Of a stretch of DNA of 34,506 nucleotides, positions 16,547 through 25,221 are shown in pieces. A program made the translations under genes and the position numbers. This DNA is from an uncultured Clostridia bacterium (GTDB lineage: Bacteria; Bacillota; Clostridia; TANB77; CAG-508): NCBI GenBank assembly GCA_944386205.1, contig CALXAE010000007.1, positions 1 to 34,506 of the forward strand. Direction: 5' to 3'. Position 1 is the stretch's first letter. Every line of letters starts with the position of its first letter. The notes beneath the pieces are model-generated. The model saw nothing but the letters and a program-made list of their open reading frames with translations. It was not told the DNA's origin and ran no database searches.

Positions 16547-17071
16547 ATGAATTATGCAGATATAAAAAGAGTAGATGTAGCAAATGGAGAAGGCGTTAGA
16601 GTATCCGTATTTGTAAGTGGTTGTAATCATCACTGTAAAGGATGCTTTAATGAGTGTGCATGGGATTTTAATTATGGCAATAAATTTACAGAAGAACAAA
16701 TAGATCAAGTTATTAATTATCTAGACCATGACTATATCTCAGGCTTATCCCTTTTAGGAGGAGAACCATTAGAAAAGCAAAATCAAGAAGGACTATTACC
16801 ATTAGTCAAAAAAGTCAAAGAAAAATTTCCTAACAAAAATATATGGTGCTATACAGGATTTGATTTTGAAAAAGATGTTGTAGAAAAAATGGTGCCTAAT
16901 AATGAGACAACAAAGGAACTTTTGAAATATATAGATGTTGTGGTAGATGGAAAATTTGAAGAAGATAAAAAAGATTTTAGTCTTAGATTTAGAGGTTCTT
17001 CAAATCAAAGAATTATTGATGTGCAAGAAAGTTTAAAAGAACATAAACCAGTAGATTTTAAATTAGATTGA
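16547..17071 (+). CDS. nrdG: Anaerobic ribonucleotide reductase activating protein
   Basis: NrdG is the radical-SAM activase that installs the glycyl radical on NrdD. The CxxxCxxC motif is C26/C30/C33 in GCNHHCKGCFNE. The SAM-binding GGEP motif is in SLLGGEPLE. NrdG-type sequence continues with IWCYTGFDFE and VDGKFEEDKKD. Its length of 174 residues is normal. GAGGGAG before ATG 16547 is the ribosome binding site. A long fold-back element fills the space between its stop and the convergent gatD stop. Confidence 0.96.
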   Translation: MNYADIKRVDVANGEGVRVSVFVSGCNHHCKGCFNECAWDFNYGNKFTEEQIDQVINYLDHDYISGLSLLGGEPLEKQNQEGLLPLVKKVKEKFPNKNIWCYTGFDFEKDVVEKMVPNNETTKELLKYIDVVVDGKFEEDKKDFSLRFRGSSNQRIIDVQESLKEHKPVDFKLD

Positions 17072-17074
17072 ACC

Positions 17075-17382
17075 AGTTTTGTCCAATTGGGGACGTTTCC
17101 TTTTGAGACATTTTATTAATTTTATAATAATTTATTAGAAAAAATAATGTATATAATATTTTATGAGATTAAATGTGCAAATGGAGGAATATTACAAATT
17201 GTTATCTTATCAAGTGGAAAAGTCGCGGTGCGCCAGCGATTTTACACTTGATAAGATTAGAATTTGTATATTCTGCAATGCTAGCCATTTAATGAATAAA
17301 ATATTATATACATTATTTTGTTTTAATGTTATTATTAACATAAAAATGTCTCAAAAAGAAACGTCCCCAATTGGACAAAACT
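17075..17382. mobile_element. 308-bp fold-back (MITE/REP-like) element between convergent nrdG and gatD
   Basis: The ends are inverted repeats of about 39 bases beginning AGTTTTGTCCAATTGGGG, with one mismatch. The palindrome continues inward. Bases around 17142-17165 pair perfectly over 24 bases with about 17297-17320. A near-central stem pairs TTATCTTATCAAGTG with CACTTGATAAGAT around GGTGCGCCA. The whole element therefore folds on itself. Its outer arm matches the arms at 4457 and 28226. It spans from three bases after the nrdG stop to three bases before the gatD stop. I see no credible coding capacity. Confidence 0.85.
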
Positions 17383-17385
17383 GTC

Positions 17386-18126
17386 TCATTTTAAAAATCT
17401 ATCCAACAATTGTTTTCTACACAAATTTTCAAATTCATCATTTAAAGGTTCTAGAACAGTATCTTCCTGATACTTTCTATCTAAGCAATGTTTAATAATA
17501 TAATCTGTAAGTTCAGGATTTTTAGAAAGAAGGGGACCATGTAAATAAGTTGCAATAACATTTTCTTTAAAAAAGCCTTCTTCTGTATCACCAAATTTGT
17601 TTCCATTTCCAAATAATACTTTACCAAAAGGACTAGGAATATCATAAGTTTGTCCACCATGATTTTCAAATCCTATAACTTTGGTTGAATTTCCATTTAA
17701 TTGTACGTCAAGGACAATATTTCCAATACATCTTTTTTTTCTATCAGCAATTGCTTCTGTATAATAAGGGAAGATTTCCAACCCAGGAATGATATTTCCC
17801 TCAACACCTTTATAATATTTACCAAATAATTGATAAGCACCACAAATTAATAGAAAGAAGACACCTTCATTTTCAGCTTCTTTGATTTCTTCTTTATATT
17901 TTATCAAATCTTCTGATAAAATACTTTGTTCATTATCTGCGCCACCACCTGCAAAAATGATATCATAACTTTTAAAATCCGGTTTTTCATCTCCTATTGA
18001 ATACCTATCTACAATACAGTTAAATCCACGTTTTTCTAGTCTATATTTTAATACTTGAATATTTCCATAGTCTCCATAAAGTTCTAGCATATCGGGATAT
18101 AGGTACAATATTTTTAATTCTTTCAT
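17386..18126 (-). CDS. gatD: Lipid II isoglutaminyl synthase, glutamine amidotransferase subunit GatD
   Basis: GatD supplies ammonia from glutamine so that MurT can amidate the D-Glu of the peptidoglycan stem to isoglutamine. It is a CobB/CobQ-type class I amidotransferase. The nucleophile is C95 in LLICGAYQLFGKYY and the catalytic histidine is H196 in ATYLHGPLLSKNPEL. N-terminal LKILYLYPDMLELYGDYGN is typical of the family. The 246-residue length is typical. It begins 14 bases after the murT stop, as in other MurT-GatD operons. Confidence 0.95.
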   Translation of the reverse strand: MKELKILYLYPDMLELYGDYGNIQVLKYRLEKRGFNCIVDRYSIGDEKPDFKSYDIIFAGGGADNEQSILSEDLIKYKEEIKEAENEGVFFLLICGAYQLFGKYYKGVEGNIIPGLEIFPYYTEAIADRKKRCIGNIVLDVQLNGNSTKVIGFENHGGQTYDIPSPFGKVLFGNGNKFGDTEEGFFKENVIATYLHGPLLSKNPELTDYIIKHCLDRKYQEDTVLEPLNDEFENLCRKQLLDRFLK

Positions 18127-18140
18127 TATAGTTTCAACTC

Positions 18141-19457
18141 CTATTTTAATTTCAAAATTTCTGCTCTAGTAGGTTGCAAAGATGTATAATTGGCAATCAC
18201 ATATTTTTTAGTTGTGTTGGTATATAAGGCTTGTACTGCTTGTTCTAAATCAATATAAGCTTCTATTTTACTTTCATCAAATCCAGCGGTTTTAATTCTA
18301 ATGGCAATGTCATAGCCTCTTGTTCCAGCCGTTACAATTCTTTTTACATTGTTCAAATTATCAAAATTAATATCCCAAATCCAAGAAACATCAAAACCAT
18401 CTGCCTTATTATCATTTAAAACAAATAATAATTCTTTTTCCTCATTATCTTCGTTTAATAATCGTAAACTTACATTGGCACCTGTTGGATTTTTTGCCAA
18501 ATTAATGATGGTTGGGGCACTTTTTATGACTAATTTTTCTAATCTTCCGTTATTTAGTTCAAAATTTGCTAAAGTTTCTTGTATATATTTTGTATCAATA
18601 TTATATAAAGAACAACAGCTAATTACTGCTGTAAAGTTGTAAATAATGTAAATACTATTTGATTTTATTTTATATAACACATCATCAACTTCAAAGGTCA
18701 TTTCATTTAGATTAATATTTTTTGTTTCTTTATAAATTTTATTATCTCCATATCCACAATTTGGACAAGCAAATTTCCCAATATGAGAATATTGATAATA
18801 TTCATATTCCAAACGTGTCTTGCAAAATGGACAGAATTTTCCTTCTCCAGCTTCTTTCATATTGTCAGTGGCAAATGGGTATCTGTCAACATGGAAATAA
18901 TATACATTTTGATTATCAGAATTTGCCATTCCTAGTCTTGCAACATTTGGGTCATCATTATTTAAAATCAAATTACCAGTATAGGTTTTTAAAAAGTCAT
19001 TGATTTTTAGAATTAATGATTCGACTTCGCCATTTCTATCTAATTGGTCTCTAAAGAAATCTAAAACAACTAATGTATCTAATCGAAAATCTTTAAAAAC
19101 AACAGGAACATAGCCTTCATCAACTTCAAAAACTAAATAGTCTGCCTTGATTTTTCCTGTTAATGTACAAGATTTTAGCAAAGTAGAAAGAATACCAGTT
19201 TCCATATTGTTTCCTTCTTTATTACTAATTACCTTCTTTCCAGCAGTTTGAAAAACAGCACCAATGGCATTATTTGTCATGGTCTTTCCATTTGTGGCAG
19301 TAACAGCAATTACAGGGCAATTAACTTTAAAATATTTAAAGATTTCAGGATTCCAATCAAAAGCAATTTTTCCTAAAAAATTACCTCCATGTTTTCCACA
19401 TAGTTTTAATGCTATATTTAATAATTTCATTGCAAATATGATAAAAAAGTTCTTCAT
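18141..19457 (-). CDS. murT: Lipid II isoglutaminyl synthase, Mur ligase-like subunit MurT
   Basis: MurT is the ATP-dependent Mur-ligase partner of GatD. The ATP-binding loop is ATNGKT (54-59). The middle domain carries the MurT-specific zinc ribbon C209/C212 (FCPFC) and C231/C234 (ACPNC). The C-terminal DUF1727-like domain contains NPTGANVSLRLL and TAGTRGYDIAIRIK. The length of 438 residues is typical. The start at 19455-19457 (reverse) follows AAAGGAG. It is the first gene of a two-gene operon with gatD. The pair confers amidated peptidoglycan, which affects cross-linking and lysozyme resistance. Confidence 0.95.
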   Translation of the reverse strand: MKNFFIIFAMKLLNIALKLCGKHGGNFLGKIAFDWNPEIFKYFKVNCPVIAVTATNGKTMTNNAIGAVFQTAGKKVISNKEGNNMETGILSTLLKSCTLTGKIKADYLVFEVDEGYVPVVFKDFRLDTLVVLDFFRDQLDRNGEVESLILKINDFLKTYTGNLILNNDDPNVARLGMANSDNQNVYYFHVDRYPFATDNMKEAGEGKFCPFCKTRLEYEYYQYSHIGKFACPNCGYGDNKIYKETKNINLNEMTFEVDDVLYKIKSNSIYIIYNFTAVISCCSLYNIDTKYIQETLANFELNNGRLEKLVIKSAPTIINLAKNPTGANVSLRLLNEDNEEKELLFVLNDNKADGFDVSWIWDINFDNLNNVKRIVTAGTRGYDIAIRIKTAGFDESKIEAYIDLEQAVQALYTNTTKKYVIANYTSLQPTRAEILKLK

Positions 19458-19489
19458 TTGTTATGCTCCTTTATAAATTTTATATTTGC

Positions 19490-19519
19490 ATTATAGCATA
19501 TAGTAGACTATGCCTGCAA
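19490..19519 (-). promoter_or_regulatory. Promoter of murT-gatD
   Basis: On the reverse strand TTGCAG (19519-19514) and TATAAT (19495-19490) are 18 bases apart, about 30 bases before the murT start. The remainder of 19458-19931 holds the fold-back element at 19562-19808 and the recombinase promoter. Confidence 0.65.
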
Positions 19520-19561
19520 GCAAAAAATCTTGTTTTTTACTGCAATAAAGTAATTATTTAA

Positions 19562-19808
19562 AGGTCAAGTCGGTTTTGCCTGCTAAGCAATATATAATAT
19601 AAAAAATGAAATGATTTTGCGTATCTAAATTTGAAGTTAGAAATAACCAATAAAACCATGAGGAATGTTCACGGTACTCACGTTAGTGAGGGTCTGAGTG
19701 AAAGAGGCTCATGGTTTTATTGTGTTAGTTCTTCGAAAATTTAGCTTATACAAAATCATGAATGACTTTATATTATATATTGCTTAGTAGGCAAAACCGA
19801 CTTGACCT
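19562..19808. repeat. 247-bp fold-back palindrome upstream of the recombinase
   Basis: The outer 41 bases (beginning AGGTCAAGTCGGTTTTGCCT) are inverted at the other end with one mismatch. Inner arms also pair: AATAAAACCATGAG matches CTCATGGTTTTATT. A small CTCAC-gtta-GTGAG hairpin lies near the centre. The element shares no obvious sequence with the 4457/17075/28226 family. No target-site duplication is evident. It may be a MITE, a recombination substrate or a structured RNA. It separates divergent murT and recombinase genes. Confidence 0.85.
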
Positions 19809-19874
19809 CTGAACAATCACTTGTAATAAATAACATTGTTATTTCCATAAAATTATGTACCACCAACTGTTAGA

Positions 19875-19904
19875 TTGATAAAAAAGGCATAAAAGTGATA
19901 TAGT
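19875..19904 (+). promoter_or_regulatory. Putative promoter of the tyrosine recombinase
   Basis: TTGATA (19875-19880) and TATAGT (19899-19904) are separated by 18 bases, 28 bases before the start codon. The site lies just outside the fold-back element. Confidence 0.55.
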
Positions 19905-19931
19905 TTACTATGGGATAGGAAGGGAGGAGAT

Positions 19932-20864
19932 ATGTGGATATTAGATAAAATAAGAAGTAGGAGTAATACTATTCGATTTGAAGAACTTTCAATAGAATGG
20001 TTAGAGCTAAAAAAAACAACAATTAAACAATCTACATATTATAAATATGCGTATTGCATAGAAAAATATTTAAAAGACAGACTAGGACGATTGCGAAAAA
20101 AAGATTTAGAAAAATACGATTTTAATCAAATGACAAATGATTTAACAAAAGAATTATCCCCAAAATCAGTAAAAGAAATACTGAATGTTTTGAAATCAAT
20201 TTTAAAATATGCTAATCAAAAGTATGACATGAATATACATTTGGATTTGATTATTTCGCCTAAAGTTAGAGCAAAAGACATTAGTGTGTTATCAAAAAAG
20301 GAAATTAATAGATTAGAAAAATATTGCTTAAAAGAAAATAGTTTAAAAAGTTTAGGTATATTGATTTGCCTGAACACAGGATTAAGAATAGGAGAGATTT
20401 GTGCATTAAGATGGGAAAATATCGATTTTGAGAAAAAATTAATTTATATAAAGAAAACTTTGCAAAGAGTATATACAGTTGAAAAGAAAACAGAAATTAT
20501 TATAGACAGTAGTAAAACAGAATCTTCAATAAGATCTATACCAATGTCAGATAAAATTTATCATATATTAAAAGATGTATATAAAAAACAAAGCGAAAAA
20601 GCTTTTTTTTTAACAGGGTCGAGAGATCAATATATTGAGCCAAGAAGCTATCAAAATATGTTTAAAAGAATTTTAAAAGCCAGTAAGGTAAAGGAATATA
20701 ATTTTCATGTATTAAGGCACACCTTTGCAACTAATTGCATTAAAGTAGGTATGGATATAAAATCACTTAGTGAAATTTTAGGCCATGCAAGTGTTGATGT
20801 TACTTTAAATCGTTATGTACATTCTTCTTATGATATGAAGAAGAAATTTTTAGAAAAGTTATAG
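19932..20864 (+). CDS. Tyrosine recombinase / phage-type integrase
   Basis: This site-specific recombinase has a full catalytic set: R152 (GLRIGEICALRW), K195 (SSKTESS), H259-xx-R262 (FHVLRHTFA), H285 (GHASVDVT) and nucleophile Y295 (NRYVHSS). An N-terminal core-binding domain (about 15-100) precedes the catalytic domain. The 310-residue length resembles XerC/D and short phage integrases. The ribosome binding site is GGGAGGAG before ATG 19932. No excisionase, phage or conjugation genes lie nearby, so it is a solitary recombinase. It is flanked by the 19562-19808 palindrome. Its substrate is unknown. Confidence 0.92.
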   Translation: MWILDKIRSRSNTIRFEELSIEWLELKKTTIKQSTYYKYAYCIEKYLKDRLGRLRKKDLEKYDFNQMTNDLTKELSPKSVKEILNVLKSILKYANQKYDMNIHLDLIISPKVRAKDISVLSKKEINRLEKYCLKENSLKSLGILICLNTGLRIGEICALRWENIDFEKKLIYIKKTLQRVYTVEKKTEIIIDSSKTESSIRSIPMSDKIYHILKDVYKKQSEKAFFLTGSRDQYIEPRSYQNMFKRILKASKVKEYNFHVLRHTFATNCIKVGMDIKSLSEILGHASVDVTLNRYVHSSYDMKKKFLEKL

Positions 20865-20870
20865 CAATAC

Positions 20871-20951
20871 TTGACAAATAAAAAATAGAAGATTAGAATA
20901 AATAAGTTACCAATTAGAAAATTGGAAAAAGTATACATTAGAAAAATGTAT
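20871..20951 (+). promoter_or_regulatory. ABC exporter promoter and leader with two small hairpins
   Basis: TTGACA (20871-20876) and TAGAAT (20894-20899) have ideal 17-base spacing. The transcript would begin near 20906. The leader at once contains CCAATT-agaa-AATTGG (20908-20923), then TATACAT-tagaaaa-ATGTATA (20931-20951). They could be operators or 5' stabilising hairpins. Confidence 0.7.
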
Positions 20952-20988
20952 ATCAATAAAACCAAGAAAAAATAGTAGGAGAAGAAAA

Positions 20989-22728
20989 ATGTTAAAAAAA
21001 TTAGCAAGTTATATTAAGGAATACAAAAAAGATACCATATTGACACCTATATTTGTTATATTAGAAGTTGTTATGGAAGTTATTATTCCATTACTTATGG
21101 CAAATATTATAGATGTGGGAATCCAAAATGGAGATGTGCACTACATCCTAGAAATGGGTGCTTTATTAATCGTTTCAGCCATATTATCTTTAACTTTTGG
21201 AATGTTATCAGGAAGATTTGCAGCAAAAGCGTCTGCTGGATATGCGAAAAATTTGAGAAAAGCCATGTTTCATAAAGTGCAAGACTATTCTTTTGAAAAT
21301 ATAGATAAATTTTCAACATCTAGTTTAGTGACACGTATGACAACAGATGTTACAAATGTACAAATGGCATTTCAAATGATTATCAGAATTTTGGTTAGAG
21401 GACCAATTATGATGATATTTGCATTACTAATGGTTATGTCTATCAGTATGAAATTATCAGCAGTCTTTTTTGTAGCAATACCAGTTTTGGGGGTTATTTT
21501 ATTTTATATAGCTATAAAAGCACACCCTAATTTTGAAAGCGTATTTAAAAAATACGATAAATTAAATAGAGTAGTACAAGAAAATGTATCGGCTATTAGA
21601 GTTGTAAAAGCTTATGTAAGAGAATCTTTTGAAGAAAAGAAATTTAAAGAAGTAAATGACGAAGTATATGAAAAATTTAAAAAAGCTGAAAAAATTGTTG
21701 CTTTTAATGGACCAGTTATGCAATTAACGATTTATACTTGTATCCTATTAATCTCATGGATTGGTACACAACTAATTGTTGGTGGAGAAATGCAAACTGG
21801 ACAATTATCAAGTATTATTACATATGCATGGCAAATTCTTGCAAGCTTAATGATGTTATCATTTGTATTTGTTATGATTATAATAGCACAATCATCAGCA
21901 GAAAGAATTATTGAAGTAATTGATGAAGAGCCAACTATAAAAGATAAAGAAAATCCAGTAACAGAAGTAAAAGATGGATCTATCAAATTTGAAAATGTAA
22001 GTTTCAAATATAGTGATGAACAAAAAGAAGATAAGTTTGCTCTGGAAAATATCAATTTGGATATTAAGGCTGGAGAAACCATCGGAATTATTGGTGGAAC
22101 GGGAAGTTCAAAATCAACACTTGTGCAATTAATTCCAAGATTATATGATGTGACAAAAGGAAGTATTAAAGTAGGTGGCATTGACGTAAAAGATTATGAA
22201 ATTCACACTCTAAGAGATGCAGTAGCCATGGTGTTACAAAAAAATGTCTTATTCTCTGGAACGATTGCAGAAAACTTAAGATGGGGAGATAAAGAGGCAG
22301 ACCAAGAAGAATTGGAAGAAGCATGTAAATTAGCACAAGCAGATGGATTTATAAAAGAATTTCCAAGCAAATATGAAACTGTATTAGACCAAGGTGGTAC
22401 AAATGTTTCAGGAGGACAAAAACAAAGAATTTGTATTGCAAGAGCAATGTTAAAGAAGCCAAAAATATTAATTTTAGATGATTCAACAAGTGCGGTTGAT
22501 ACAAAAACAGATGCATTAATTAGAAAAGCTTTTAAAGAAGAAATACCAAATACAACAAAAATCATTATTGCACAAAGAGTTTCTTCTGTAGAAGATGCAG
22601 ACAAAATCATTGTCTTAAACGAAGGAAAAATTGATGGAATTGGAACATCAGAAGAATTATTAAAAACAAATGCAATTTATAGAGAAGTATATGAATCACA
22701 GATGAAAGGAGGAGACGAAGATGCCTAA
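20989..22728 (+). CDS. ABC exporter half-transporter with degenerate nucleotide site
   Basis: This is a half-size ABC exporter: a six-helix membrane domain (about 1-300) fused to an ATPase domain. Walker A is GGTGSSKST (369-377), with Ser where the last glycine is usual. The signature is VSGGQ (473-477). Walker B is ILILDD, with D498 replacing the catalytic glutamate, and the switch histidine is Q529 (AQRVSS). These changes mark the degenerate-site half of a heterodimeric exporter such as BmrC/BmrD or TM287/288. Its LSGGQ-type signature would complete the partner's active site. The next gene overlaps by eight bases, implying translational coupling. Substrate is unknown; drugs or lipids are typical. 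Confidence 0.95.
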   Translation: MLKKLASYIKEYKKDTILTPIFVILEVVMEVIIPLLMANIIDVGIQNGDVHYILEMGALLIVSAILSLTFGMLSGRFAAKASAGYAKNLRKAMFHKVQDYSFENIDKFSTSSLVTRMTTDVTNVQMAFQMIIRILVRGPIMMIFALLMVMSISMKLSAVFFVAIPVLGVILFYIAIKAHPNFESVFKKYDKLNRVVQENVSAIRVVKAYVRESFEEKKFKEVNDEVYEKFKKAEKIVAFNGPVMQLTIYTCILLISWIGTQLIVGGEMQTGQLSSIITYAWQILASLMMLSFVFVMIIIAQSSAERIIEVIDEEPTIKDKENPVTEVKDGSIKFENVSFKYSDEQKEDKFALENINLDIKAGETIGIIGGTGSSKSTLVQLIPRLYDVTKGSIKVGGIDVKDYEIHTLRDAVAMVLQKNVLFSGTIAENLRWGDKEADQEELEEACKLAQADGFIKEFPSKYETVLDQGGTNVSGGQKQRICIARAMLKKPKILILDDSTSAVDTKTDALIRKAFKEEIPNTTKIIIAQRVSSVEDADKIIVLNEGKIDGIGTSEELLKTNAIYREVYESQMKGGDEDA

Positions 22729-24583
22729 AACCAAAGGAAAGAAAAGAAAAATAATTAAAAGATTATTGAAATATGTAACAGAAGGATATAAATTACAATT
22801 AGCAGTTGTTTTAGTAAGTATCATTATTAGTGCTTTAGTTGGTGTTATTGGAACACAATTTATTAAATACTTAATTGATGATTTTATCACACCACTTTTA
22901 GGAAGTCAGTCTCCAGATTATTCAGGATTATTAAATGTGATTATGATAATGGCAGTTATCTATTTAGTAGGTGTGGTTTGTACATTTACATATAACAGAT
23001 TAATGGTAAATATTTCACAAGGTGTGCTAAACAAAATTCGTACACAAATGTTTAATCATATGCAAAAATTACCAATCAAATATTTTGATAGTAGAACACA
23101 TGGAGATATTATGAGTACTTATACAAATGACGTAGATACTTTAAGACAAATGTTAAGTCAAAGTATTCCTCAAGTATTTTCAGCTTGCGTTTCTATGGTA
23201 GCTGTATTAATTGCAATGCTTGCAACCAATATTTATTTAACATTAGTTGTATTAGCAATGGTAATATTAATGATATTTGTATCAAGATATTTGGGTGGAA
23301 ATAGTTCAAGATTTTTCGTTAAACAACAAGAAGACATTGGAAAAGTCAATGGATATATTGAAGAAATGATGGAAGGACAAAAAGTTGTCAAAGTATTCAA
23401 TTATGAGGAAGATTCAAAAGCAAAATTTGATGATTTAAATGAACAATTATGTGACAGTATGACAAAAGCCAATATGTATGCAAATATTTTAATGCCTTGT
23501 ATTATGAATATTGGAAATTTAGGATATGTATTAGTTGCTGTTATTGGTGGTATCTTATCAGTTAATGGAATCTTAACAATCGGTAGTATTGCAGCATTTT
23601 TACAATATGTAAAAGCCTTCACAAATCCATTAGGTCAAGTATCACAACAAATGAACTCTATCATTATGGCATTAGCAGGTGCTGAAAGAATCTTTGACTT
23701 AATTGACCAAGAAGAAGAGGTTGATGAAGGATATGTAACATTAGTTAATGCCAAAATGGAAAACGGAAAAATTGTAGAAACAGAAGAAAGAACAGGTATG
23801 TGGGCATGGAAACATCCACATAAAGATGGCAGAATTACATATACAAGACTTCGTGGCCAAGTAGAATTTGAAAATGTACAATTCGGATATGAAGAAAAGA
23901 AACGAATTTTACATGATATAAGCCTAGTTGCTAAAGAAGGTCAAAAAGTATCATTTGTTGGAGCAACAGGGGCAGGAAAAACAACAATTACAAATCTAAT
24001 CAACAGATTTTATGATATCCAAGACGGAAAAATTCGTTATGATAGAATTAATATTAGAAAAATAAAGAAAGATGACTTAAGAAGGTCATTAGGAATGGTA
24101 TTACAAGATACTAGCTTATTTACAGGAACCATAAGAGATAATATCCGTTATGGAAAATTAAATGCAACAGATGAAGAAGTAGAGGCTGCTGCAAAACTTT
24201 CAAATGCAGACAAATTTATTAAACACCTACCACATGGATATGACACGATGATAACTGGTAATGGAGAAGGTTTATCACAAGGGCAAAGACAATTATTATC
24301 AATTGCAAGAGCGGCATTAAATAATCCACCAGTATTAATCTTAGATGAAGCAACATCAAGCATTGATACTAGAACAGAGAAAATTGTTCAAGAAGGAATG
24401 GATAAACTAATGAAAGGAAGAACTGTATTTGTTATTGCACATAGACTTTCAACAATCAAAAACTCTGATTTAATCATGGTATTAGACCATGGAAGAATTA
24501 TTGAAAGAGGAAATCATAATGAATTAATTGCACAAAAAGGAACTTATTATGGATTATATACAGGTGCAATCGAAATTGATTAA
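22721..24583 (+). CDS. ABC exporter half-transporter with canonical ATP site
   Basis: This is the second half of the heterodimeric exporter, 620 residues. Membrane helices occupy about 20-330. The ATPase domain has canonical Walker A GATGAGKTT (414-422), signature LSQGQ (518-522), Walker B ILDE with catalytic E543, and the switch His in AHRLST. A 40-residue insertion rich in charged residues and tryptophan (ERTGMWAWKHPHKDGRIT) sits between the membrane and ATPase domains. AAAGGAGGAG within the preceding gene drives translation from ATG 22721. A strong promoter for the next gene lies inside its last codons. Confidence 0.96.
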   Translation: MPKTKGKKRKIIKRLLKYVTEGYKLQLAVVLVSIIISALVGVIGTQFIKYLIDDFITPLLGSQSPDYSGLLNVIMIMAVIYLVGVVCTFTYNRLMVNISQGVLNKIRTQMFNHMQKLPIKYFDSRTHGDIMSTYTNDVDTLRQMLSQSIPQVFSACVSMVAVLIAMLATNIYLTLVVLAMVILMIFVSRYLGGNSSRFFVKQQEDIGKVNGYIEEMMEGQKVVKVFNYEEDSKAKFDDLNEQLCDSMTKANMYANILMPCIMNIGNLGYVLVAVIGGILSVNGILTIGSIAAFLQYVKAFTNPLGQVSQQMNSIIMALAGAERIFDLIDQEEEVDEGYVTLVNAKMENGKIVETEERTGMWAWKHPHKDGRITYTRLRGQVEFENVQFGYEEKKRILHDISLVAKEGQKVSFVGATGAGKTTITNLINRFYDIQDGKIRYDRINIRKIKKDDLRRSLGMVLQDTSLFTGTIRDNIRYGKLNATDEEVEAAAKLSNADKFIKHLPHGYDTMITGNGEGLSQGQRQLLSIARAALNNPPVLILDEATSSIDTRTEKIVQEGMDKLMKGRTVFVIAHRLSTIKNSDLIMVLDHGRIIERGNHNELIAQKGTYYGLYTGAIEID

Positions 24584-24604
24584 TTATGTAAATTGTGGTA
24601 TAAT
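24576..24604 (+). promoter_or_regulatory. Extended -10 promoter of the small membrane protein cassette
   Basis: TTGATT (24576-24581), a 17-base spacer and TATAAT (24599-24604) preceded by TG (TGGTATAAT) form a strong predicted promoter. The -35 element lies within the final codons and stop of the upstream ABC gene. Confidence 0.78.
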
Positions 24605-24655
24605 ATAAGTGTAACTGTAAACACAGGAGTAGAGAGAAAAAAGAGAGGGAAAAAC

Positions 24656-25027
24656 ATGAAGAAAAAGATTATCAACACTTTGGAGAATTTTGAAAAAATT
24701 CTCAGCAACCAGTTACCTAAGTGGAAGGAAGGTGAAGCAATGCCAATCTGGATTAGATTGGAGAATTTCGATGATGAGAGAGATGATTCCGTCGACCTTA
24801 GACGGTCCATCCTTATGCTTCCATTCATATGGGTAATGGGCATTGTGACTTTCATCGTAGGGATGACAACAGAATGTAAACACAGCGGAATTGGAGAGGT
24901 TTTCCTGTTCTGGATGTTAGCTAGTATGACTACAGCTGGTTTCATTCCTACTTGGTGGAAAATTGTCTGCCATCGTTTGTGGAGTTTTCTTCACGATCTC
25001 AGAATGCGATTAAGTAGAGACGAGTAA
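24656..25027 (+). CDS. Small two-helix membrane protein, unknown function, probably acquired
   Basis: I do not recognise this 123-residue protein. It has an amphipathic charged N-terminus (MKKKIINTLENFEKILSNQ), then two hydrophobic segments at about 49-68 (ILMLPFIWVMGIVTFIVGM) and about 80-100 (VFLFWMLASMTTAGFIPTWW), and a basic tail with conserved-looking His/Arg residues. ATG 24656 is chosen because GAGAGG lies a few bases upstream. The frame is open from 24593, but that start would fall at the promoter. Codons such as GTC GAC CTT, CGG and TCC are much less AT-rich than in neighbouring genes. With its own promoter and a strong terminator it forms an independent cassette. Confidence 0.82.
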   Translation: MKKKIINTLENFEKILSNQLPKWKEGEAMPIWIRLENFDDERDDSVDLRRSILMLPFIWVMGIVTFIVGMTTECKHSGIGEVFLFWMLASMTTAGFIPTWWKIVCHRLWSFLHDLRMRLSRDE

Positions 25028-25076
25028 AAGAACCACCCTACCGACTTTCAATGAGAGTCGGTAGGGTGGTTCTTTT
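25026..25076 (+). terminator. Strong rho-independent terminator of the small membrane protein cassette
   Basis: A perfect 21-bp stem (25026-25046 with 25056-25076; core AACCACCCTACCGACT) closes a nine-base loop and ends in TTTT. The stem starts inside the stop codon. It is far more GC-rich than surrounding DNA. Downstream, 25077-25181 is AT-rich with no gene. Confidence 0.92.
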
Positions 25077-25221
25077 AATAATTATTTTATAAAAAAATAA
25101 TAATTTATTTTTTATAAGCTATACAAAAATAAATTATTGTGATAAAATCTAAAAAGAAAAAAGGCAATAAAAACAATAGAAATGAAAATGCTTAAAGAAA
25201 AAAATAAAAGGAGGAAAACAA

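Noticed and set aside
17163..17495. 110-codon open frame on the + strand
   Set aside because: It lies mostly inside the palindromic 17075-17382 element and runs into the opposite gatD gene; no conserved features.
19932..20864. Recombinase as evidence of a prophage or integrative element
   Set aside because: No excisionase, structural, replication or conjugation genes are adjacent; flanking genes are ordinary chromosomal genes and no attachment-site duplication was found.
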